Shown one piece after another: positions 55,414-61,522 of a DNA stretch of 64,000 nucleotides; the stretch's first letter is position 1, and every line of letters begins with the position of its first letter. Below the pieces are notes generated by a model that saw nothing but the letters and a program-made list of their open reading frames with translations, was not told the DNA's origin and ran no database searches. Both the position numbers and the translations under genes were made by a program. Source of the DNA: Robertmurraya siralis (GTDB lineage Bacteria; Bacillota; Bacilli; Bacillales; Cytobacillaceae); NCBI RefSeq assembly GCF_005502275.1, contig NZ_SWLZ01000004.1, positions 124,001 through 188,000 of the forward strand. Reading direction: 5' to 3'.

Positions 55414-56292
55414 TTACTCCTCAAATTCTTCTTCAGTTTTATTGATGTCTTCAAGGTTTATGGTGTATTTTGATAAGGCTTCATCATATTTATCGGTTAA
55501 ATCATTATTTAAACCTTCCATTTTTGCTAAGTGACCAACCATGAAAGTATCAATGTATTCTTTTATTTCATCATCCATTGGAACAGGAATTGGACGTTCA
55601 TCTTCCCACTTTTTAATAAGTGTTCCAAATGTTACTTGATCATTGCCCTCTGCACCAGTTGACTGTATTGGCTTCATGTTGGCATCGGTCATTAACTGTC
55701 TTCTAGTTTCTATTAAGTTCATTATGGTTTTTGCACTGGTATCCTTACGTTCCTGTCTAGCTTTTTCAATATCAAGATTTATAAAACAAATGTCTTTCAT
55801 AATCATTTCCATACCATAATCTGGACATTCGAAACTTGACATTAGCTTATGACGCTCATCTTCTAAAAACATATATTCCCAATCTGAATATCCTCTTCCC
55901 CAATATTTAACGGTTTCTTCATCATACTCAATCTCATTTTCCATCATTAAATTATTGACATCAGTCTTTTTGTGACCCTCGAAATCACTATTTTCCCAAG
56001 TTAGATATCGAAAATCTTTCGTATTAATTAGTTTAAAATATTCACCTAATACACTATTTTTTTCTAAAGCAGATTCGTATAAATGAGTAATAAATGGTTT
56101 ATCAATCCCACGAAGCATATTCACAAAAGACTTCATATCTCCATCTTTTATTTCATTTGCTAAACAAACTTTGCACACATGCAATCTATTTGTGGCTTTG
56201 TGAAAAGGGGAGTAAGACATATAAAATCCTTTATTTAAATCCTTTTCTTCACCACAAGATGTACATTTGAAATTGTCTTTTCCACTAGACAC
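55414..56292 (-). CDS. Terminase small subunit-like zinc-finger protein
   Basis: 292 residues from GTG with GGTGGTG upstream. The N-terminus has paired cysteines ('FKCTSCGEEKDLNKGFYM' and 'LHVCKVCLANE'); the middle is helical and the end acidic. Immediately upstream of the large subunit, which supports a DNA-recognition role in packaging. The assignment is mainly by position. Confidence 0.6.
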   Translation of the reverse strand: MSSGKDNFKCTSCGEEKDLNKGFYMSYSPFHKATNRLHVCKVCLANEIKDGDMKSFVNMLRGIDKPFITHLYESALEKNSVLGEYFKLINTKDFRYLTWENSDFEGHKKTDVNNLMMENEIEYDEETVKYWGRGYSDWEYMFLEDERHKLMSSFECPDYGMEMIMKDICFINLDIEKARQERKDTSAKTIMNLIETRRQLMTDANMKPIQSTGAEGNDQVTFGTLIKKWEDERPIPVPMDDEIKEYIDTFMVGHLAKMEGLNNDLTDKYDEALSKYTINLEDINKTEEEFEE

Positions 56293-56316
56293 AAAATCAC
56301 CACCTAAAATATTTAA

Positions 56317-56393
56317 TTTATTCCAAGAGAATGCTTACCTAGTCTGATAAAGGAGAGGAAAAACAGACCAAGCAAACACTCTCTTGGAATAAA
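56317..56393 (-). other. Long imperfect hairpin upstream of the small terminase gene
   Basis: A 14-bp perfect outer stem (TTTATTCCAAGAGA with TCTCTTGGAATAAA), then TGCTT/AAGCA and GTCTG/CAGAC inner stems and a 17-nt loop. 77 bases, no T-run. It could be a packaging or replication site, or an mRNA structure controlling terS. Confidence 0.6.
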
Positions 56394-56395
56394 TT

Positions 56396-56426
56396 AAAAA
56401 AGAGGTATCCAAAAATGAATACCTCA
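56396..56426 (-). terminator. Terminator after the 87-residue gene
   Basis: GAGGTAT/ATACCTC stem with a 10-nt loop followed by six T on the minus strand, just before the long hairpin. Confidence 0.8.
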
Positions 56427-56477
56427 TAAAATTAGTTTTTTATATTAATTTTTCAATCCCGATTTTGTTTGATAATA

Positions 56478-56741
56478 TCAAAAATCATCATCGTCAATAT
56501 CTACAAATTCTTCCTCTTCAAATTTTTGAATATTTTCTAATTCATGCAAACTTAATTTAGCCTGATCTATTAAGAATTGTTTACAGCTCCAACGATTACA
56601 GTCAATAAAAAAATCATATAGAATCTCCTTTAAGGATATTCCTCTTTCAAGATTATATTGAATAATATCTATATAATCTTCAATAATCTCTTCGGGAGTT
56701 TCTTGAGTTGGTACTATAAGAACATTTGGGTAATCTTCCAT
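56478..56741 (-). CDS. Acidic hypothetical protein, 87 residues
   Basis: Starts 'MEDYPNVLIVPTQETPEEII' and ends in an aspartate/glutamate run. AGGAGG precedes the ATG. It lies where SPbeta has small genes between yonJ and terminase. Function unknown. Confidence 0.6.
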   Translation of the reverse strand: MEDYPNVLIVPTQETPEEIIEDYIDIIQYNLERGISLKEILYDFFIDCNRWSCKQFLIDQAKLSLHELENIQKFEEEEFVDIDDDDF

Positions 56742-56816
56742 AAGTTTAACCTCCTAAATGGAGGAAGAGGATAGTTGGTTAACACCTAGACTATCATACC
56801 TATATTATTTTAATTA

Positions 56817-58055
56817 TTAAATATAATAAATAGCTTCTAAAGCAGAAGGGGAATATTCAAACAACTGAAATCTTTTATGTGCTCCAACAAACCCATTTTC
56901 ATCATGCCAATCATCTGTCTTACCTTTAGTTGATAAAGTTCTAACCAAAACTCCAAATTTGTCCTTTGCGGTTTCTGTATGTATATGACCAGTATGTATT
57001 TCAACAACTTCAGCAATAGCCATCTGCTTACCGAAGTCAGATAAAAAATTTTCGTGTAGGCGATTAGCACCCTTGTGACCATGAGAATATCCAATGAAAA
57101 CGTTATTCCATATGAATGCTTTTCTTACTTTTTTAGAGGTGTCAAAATAGATATCAGGAAACTTAACTTCAAGGCATTTAACTAAAGCCCAACTCATAGA
57201 GTCATCATGATTAGCAATAGAGTAGCTGCACTCTGTGCTATTTGAGTTATTTTGCGCTTCGTTAATTAATTCACAATAGAACCTGAAGGCATCAGACCAA
57301 GCTTTATCCATATCTACTTTTTCAATAGGAGTTCCACTTGAAGTCTTGCCATCAAACCCGTTGTTATGTAGTAAATCTTGACCCACAATAAAGAAAATTT
57401 TATCCCACTTTTTACTTCTAATTTTGGATATAATCTTATCTCTAACGACTAAATAATCTTTGTATGTATTTACTCCAAAGTGTAAATCATACAAAGGAAT
57501 TTCCAGTAGTCCATTACCGTCACTTATAATGGTATTAATATGTACAGGTGTAATTTCCTGTTTTGCTTTCTCAATGAAGTTATCAATATTAAACCCTACG
57601 ACTTTTGGTCGCACAGTTATTTTACTAGAGTATAAATTTTGAATACCATCTTTTTTACTATAAACATTCCAAATATTATTTCTAGCATTTACAAGTTCCC
57701 ACGATTCTTTATCAAAACCATGTGCGTCTAAAAGATAGTTCACATCTTTTAATTGTTCGGAGTTCATTCGAATTAATTTATCTGATTTATGCGAGCCGTC
57801 TGCCAATATCTCAGTAGTTTCTTTATAAGCAATTTCTTCCTCTGAGTTAAGTTGCTCAACTTCTTCATTCTCAACCATTAGCTTCCATCCTGATGCGTAT
57901 TTTCGCAAAGATTCTGCTGAATGTTGAAAGTCGAACATTTCTTTTAAATCGATCCAATCCATAGAATGCTCTTTATTAAGTTTTGCAACAGAGAGTCTAA
58001 CTAAATGTCTAAATTTGCTTTCTCCTTGTAATCTATCAAAATTAAATTCAGTCAA
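56817..58055 (-). CDS. HTH-metallophosphoesterase (YonJ-like)
   Basis: 412 residues. The N-terminus has a helix-turn-helix-like segment ('WIDLKEMFDFQHSAESLRKY'). From about residue 190 a calcineurin-like phosphoesterase: 'LYDLHFGV' (DxH), 'VGQDLLHNNG' (GxD type), 'IANHDDSMSW' (NHD), 'SHGHKGA' and 'HTGHIHTE'. Size and neighbourhood fit SPbeta YonJ. The substrate may be a nucleic acid or nucleotide. Confidence 0.78.
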   Translation of the reverse strand: MTEFNFDRLQGESKFRHLVRLSVAKLNKEHSMDWIDLKEMFDFQHSAESLRKYASGWKLMVENEEVEQLNSEEEIAYKETTEILADGSHKSDKLIRMNSEQLKDVNYLLDAHGFDKESWELVNARNNIWNVYSKKDGIQNLYSSKITVRPKVVGFNIDNFIEKAKQEITPVHINTIISDGNGLLEIPLYDLHFGVNTYKDYLVVRDKIISKIRSKKWDKIFFIVGQDLLHNNGFDGKTSSGTPIEKVDMDKAWSDAFRFYCELINEAQNNSNSTECSYSIANHDDSMSWALVKCLEVKFPDIYFDTSKKVRKAFIWNNVFIGYSHGHKGANRLHENFLSDFGKQMAIAEVVEIHTGHIHTETAKDKFGVLVRTLSTKGKTDDWHDENGFVGAHKRFQLFEYSPSALEAIYYI

Positions 58056-58067
58056 TTAGTAGACCTC

Positions 58068-58274
58068 CTATTCTTCGCCTTCAGGAAGGTGCTCTGAAAC
58101 TTCTGCAAATGTGATGTCAACTCGTCTATTGTCACCTGCGAAACGTGCCAACTCTGTCATGAGATCAAATTCTCTTTCCTCATCACCTTTCTTCTTAGGC
58201 ATTTCCGTTAAAGTCATTGCTTTCAAGTCAATAACTACATTTGAGTATTTTCTGTTTAAAGTATCTTTTGCCAT
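58068..58274 (-). CDS. YonK-like small protein
   Basis: 68 residues. The C-terminal half 'FDLMTELARFAGDNRRVDIT' then 'FAEVSEHLPEGE' resembles the end of SPbeta YonK, and the gene sits upstream of a YonJ-like gene as in SPbeta. AAAGGGAGAG precedes the ATG. Confidence 0.55.
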   Translation of the reverse strand: MAKDTLNRKYSNVVIDLKAMTLTEMPKKKGDEEREFDLMTELARFAGDNRRVDITFAEVSEHLPEGEE

Positions 58275-58310
58275 ATATAAATCTCTCCCTTTTTATTATA
58301 TGTATTTAAT

Positions 58311-58342
58311 AAAAATAACCCTTCTATAGCACTAGAAGGGAT
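58311..58342 (-). terminator. Stem-loop upstream of the YonK-like gene
   Basis: CCCTTCTA/TAGAAGGG stem with a 6-nt loop followed on the minus strand by TTATTTTTATT. Confidence 0.75.
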
Positions 58343-58461
58343 TCAAAAGTTTAAATAAATTTATTTATATTTAGTTAATTTGTCCACTGTGTTTAAAACC
58401 TGATCAGCCAACAAACTAAACTCTCCACGATAATTCGTTTCTAACTTATGATATGTAACCC

Positions 58462-58600
58462 GAAAGCCTGTGAACTACCCACCACTTATTGACCTTACGT
58501 TCTGCTTGAAGTGGGGGGCTTCTCGACTTATCGTTGCTTTTATTAGCCAACGAAAACTGACCGAGCTAACCCTCTTGTTCCAAGAGTTTTGTTCCTTATG
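58462..58600 (-). ncRNA. Probable omega RNA at the right end of the IS element
   Basis: TnpB proteins use a guide RNA transcribed from the 3' end of tnpB and the right end of the element. The region contains the right-end hairpin and ends at the insertion boundary. The guide would begin in the flanking phage gene. Confidence 0.45.
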
Positions 58601-59711
58601 ATAACGCTAATAAGCGTATACCTTCATTTTTGATGTTGATTGCTGAGTTATAATCACGCTCTGCCATATAACCGCATGAACAACGGTAGGTGCGTTCAGA
58701 TAGTTTCATAGGTTTTTCTGCACCACAACAAGAACACTTCTTAGTAGAAGGGAACCACTTATCAATTTTCACAAGCTGTTTTCCTTGTTCTTTTAGCTTG
58801 TACGATAAGAATGTCGTGAACATGCCCCAACCGTTGTCGTGAACGCTTTTACCAAAGTGAAGGGCTTGAGACATTCCTTTCATATCCAAGTCCTCAATGA
58901 TAACAGCGTCATAGTTTGATGCTAATTCTTTTGATTTGTGGTGAAGAAAGTTCTTCCGTTGATTGGCTGTCTTTTCTTGTAATTCAGCCACCTTCAAACG
59001 TTGTTTTTCCCAACGTGCAGAACCCTTTTTTCTACGAGATAGAATTCGTTGTTCTTTTGCTAATTTATCTAATGATTGTCGATAGAAACGTGGGTAATTG
59101 GCTTTCTCACCCTGTTCACTCTCGACATATAAGCCATCCATAGCAAAATCTAACCCAACAACTTTCTTAATGGACACAGGTTTTATGTCTTTCTCGTATT
59201 CTGTCAAAATCGAAATATAGTATTTACCTGACTTTGTTTTAGAAATAGTACAGGATTTCAATTTATAATCAGCAGGGATTTCTCTATGCTGTTTGATTTT
59301 TACTAATTTTAGTTTAGGTAATTTGATATGACCATCTTGCAATTCAATATTTCCGTTTACTCGATTAGTTGTGTAAGACTGCTTATGTTTACGACTTTTG
59401 AATTTCGGAAATTCAGAACGACCTTCAAAAAAGTTTTTATAGGCTTTTTGTAGATTTATCTGTGCATTTGCCAAAGCTAAAGAATCCACTTCTTTTAGAA
59501 ATGGAAATTCATCTTTGTATTTGGCTGGTGTCGGAAACTTTTGCGTTTTAAGCATTTCCTTGTCGTTTCTATATTTCTCATAAGTCTCTTGTCGTTCTGA
59601 AAGCATCTTATTATAGACAAGACGAACACAACCAAAAGTTTTGGCTAATAATACTGCCTGTTCTTTGTTTGGTAACAAACGGAATTTGAAGGCTTTGTTT
59701 TGCTTAGTCAT
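58596..59711 (-). CDS. tnpB: TnpB RNA-guided nuclease (IS605 OrfB)
   Basis: 371 residues. RuvC residues are present in order: D in 'VVGLDFAMDG', E in 'VIIEDLDMKGM', D in 'ERDYNSAINIK'. The zinc finger is 'CSCCGAEKP' with 'YRCSCGY'. It is an N-terminal HTH/OrfB type of full length. TnpB cuts DNA next to a target-adjacent motif with its omega RNA and helps keep the element in place. ATG 59711 has AGGTG 7 bases upstream; an ATG at 59717 is too close to it. Confidence 0.92.
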   Translation of the reverse strand: MTKQNKAFKFRLLPNKEQAVLLAKTFGCVRLVYNKMLSERQETYEKYRNDKEMLKTQKFPTPAKYKDEFPFLKEVDSLALANAQINLQKAYKNFFEGRSEFPKFKSRKHKQSYTTNRVNGNIELQDGHIKLPKLKLVKIKQHREIPADYKLKSCTISKTKSGKYYISILTEYEKDIKPVSIKKVVGLDFAMDGLYVESEQGEKANYPRFYRQSLDKLAKEQRILSRRKKGSARWEKQRLKVAELQEKTANQRKNFLHHKSKELASNYDAVIIEDLDMKGMSQALHFGKSVHDNGWGMFTTFLSYKLKEQGKQLVKIDKWFPSTKKCSCCGAEKPMKLSERTYRCSCGYMAERDYNSAINIKNEGIRLLALS

Positions 59712-59722
59712 ATCCATTCACC

Positions 59723-60121
59723 TCACTTTTGACCTTGATTTTCGATGTATTTCTTTATGGTATCTATGGGAGCGCCGCCTGTTGTTAGCAGACAGAAACT
59801 TCTTGACCAAAACATTTCTTTCCATAGCTTTTTTCTGATATGCGGAAAGTCTCTCTTTATTAATCGAGAACTTGCACTCTTGTAAGCATTGATGAACTTT
59901 GATAATTCAGAGTTTGGATGTGCTTTGAATAAGATGTGGATATGGTCTTTATCGTGATTCCATTCCACTAAAGAAATATTGTATTTGCTTCCAATCTCAG
60001 CGAACATTTCTTTTGCAAAATCAGATATTTCACTGTCAAATACTTGTCTGCGATATTTTACAACCAGTACAAGATGATAATGCAGCAAGAACACTGAATG
60101 GTTATTATTATCTAATTTCAT
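59723..60121 (-). CDS. tnpA: TnpA Y1 transposase (IS200/IS605)
   Basis: 132 residues. HUH motif in 'DKDHIHILFKA' and a catalytic tyrosine in 'IKKYIENQGQ'. It moves the element as a single strand. The length is normal, so it should be functional. It is 11 bases upstream of tnpB. Confidence 0.92.
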   Translation of the reverse strand: MKLDNNNHSVFLLHYHLVLVVKYRRQVFDSEISDFAKEMFAEIGSKYNISLVEWNHDKDHIHILFKAHPNSELSKFINAYKSASSRLIKRDFPHIRKKLWKEMFWSRSFCLLTTGGAPIDTIKKYIENQGQK

Positions 60122-60425
60122 TGATATATCAATCCTTTTCCTTTCTAAGACTGATTATATCAAAACCTTTAGCTAAAGCCAACCGAAATTCATCTCCCGC
60201 CTACTCATTGGTGCTATTCGCACCTTCACATTCCTTGAGGATGGGAGACTTCTTTCGGAAAGCCGTTAAAACCTTTTTCTGCAAGCCATTTCCAACGAAT
60301 GTCACCAAATTTATTAGTCATAAGTAATGCCCCTTAGTTTGAATTTTGTTGAAGCAAGACAGGGATTGTACGAGGGGGGGGTATTGATTACCTGTCAATT
60401 TTCTTTTATGTATTTAATTATTTAA

Positions 60426-60581
60426 TTAATCTTTAATAAAATATAAACTTTCCCTATATTCAATAATTCCTGAACCATTCTCATAAGGAATTAAATCTTT
60501 GTATTTATCTAAACTTTCCTTGCTAAAAATTTCATTTAATTCTTCTTGTGAAAGAATCTTGGTGTTTTCAGCAGCGTTCAT
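60426..60581 (-). CDS. Small phage protein, 51 residues
   Basis: MNAAENTKILSQEELNEIF and onward, ending YRESLYFIKD. AAAGGAGG precedes the ATG. Acidic helical first half. Next to the polymerase operon; no family recognised. Confidence 0.6.
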   Translation of the reverse strand: MNAAENTKILSQEELNEIFSKESLDKYKDLIPYENGSGIIEYRESLYFIKD

Positions 60582-60706
60582 GACATGTCCAGTCCTCCTT
60601 TAATTACTTTTGATAGAATCCTTATTTTATAGGTTTTCTCTATCATAGTAACAGAAAAACTAAAAACGCTTGAAACCGTTGGGGGAGTAAGTAAAACTAA
60701 TGTCTT

Positions 60707-61522
60707 CTATTTCAAACTTGATTTAAATTTACGGTTGTCTACAGTTTTTTGTATATTTATATTTCTAGCACAAGGATTACAATACTTCTTTTTGTTGTTG
60801 CTTTGCTTTATCGGAATTCCACAACTCTCACACTTCTTGACTCTATTCTCGCCATGATACAAATCATAGTAATATCCAATCTCATTATAGTCTTTTACAA
60901 TAATCCCTTCGCTGTCATCACTAGGAATATCATACATAAATAATAATTTTATATTTCCATTGTTTGCTATTTCCACAATTTCTTTATCATGCAATAGCCT
61001 TACCAAGTCATGAATATTTTTTATCTTTGATTTTTTTCTTTTATCAAAGCTAATCTTAGCTACAGATACCAAGTCTCTGTAATTCTTATATCCTCCAAAA
61101 TAATATTCTTTACTTTTAATATCTCCATCTTTAATTTCAAGATATTTTTTTAAAAGCCTCTGTAACACAAGAAGGGTAAATATTACTCGTTTATATTCAT
61201 GAGGTAAATCTAATCTATCTATATAATTAATTTCAGGTAAGGAAACTACTATATTATCAATTTGAACAATTTTATTATGCTCGTTCATTCCATGAGACAC
61301 AGCATTGTTTATGATTCTATAGTGAATGGCTGGATTATATTTTTCCATCCCGTTTTTGCAAAATTCATGTAGTTTATTTTTAATTTCTTCTTCGCTGCCC
61401 CCCAATTCACGATAATGTCTTGCTAATAATTTCAACTCTGTACTATAAAACTTTGAGGTAAACTTGTTATTTTTTAAAATATCATTTATGTAATCTCTAT
61501 CCTTATATTGATACTTATTCAA
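60707..61522 (-). CDS. Zinc-ribbon protein co-transcribed with the phage RNA polymerase
   Basis: 271 residues. The start overlaps the polymerase stop by 8 bases. The C-terminus has 'CESCGIPIKQSNNKKKYCNP' then 'CARNINIQKT', a zinc ribbon; the rest is helical. It may be a DNA-binding accessory or promoter factor for the polymerase, which is inferred from the overlap alone. Confidence 0.65.
   Translation of the reverse strand: MNKYQYKDRDYINDILKNNKFTSKFYSTELKLLARHYRELGGSEEEIKNKLHEFCKNGMEKYNPAIHYRIINNAVSHGMNEHNKIVQIDNIVVSLPEINYIDRLDLPHEYKRVIFTLLVLQRLLKKYLEIKDGDIKSKEYYFGGYKNYRDLVSVAKISFDKRKKSKIKNIHDLVRLLHDKEIVEIANNGNIKLLFMYDIPSDDSEGIIVKDYNEIGYYYDLYHGENRVKKCESCGIPIKQSNNKKKYCNPCARNINIQKTVDNRKFKSSLK

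Larger units (their letters stand above)
58462..60264 (-). mobile_element. IS200/IS605-family element with tnpA and tnpB
   Basis: About 1.8 kb. Left-end hairpin (TCTCCC...GGGAGA with inner GGTGC/GCACC, 60180-60250) lies upstream of tnpA; right-end hairpin (CCCACTT...AAGTGGTGGG, 58470-58520) lies after tnpB. No target duplication beyond the shared GGCTTTC. Both genes look intact, so the element may be active. Confidence 0.88.
58361..60321 (-). pseudogene. 54-codon phage ORF interrupted by IS200/IS605
   Basis: The N-terminal piece (ATG 60321, AAGGGG upstream) reads MTNKFGDIRWKWLAEKG and the C-terminal piece (to TAA 58361) reads RVTYHKLETNYRGEF and on to LTKYK. Both sides of the element carry GGCTTTC; joining there restores one open frame through ...GFNGFRVTYHK. 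Without the insertion it would be a small phage gene of unknown function. Confidence 0.7.
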
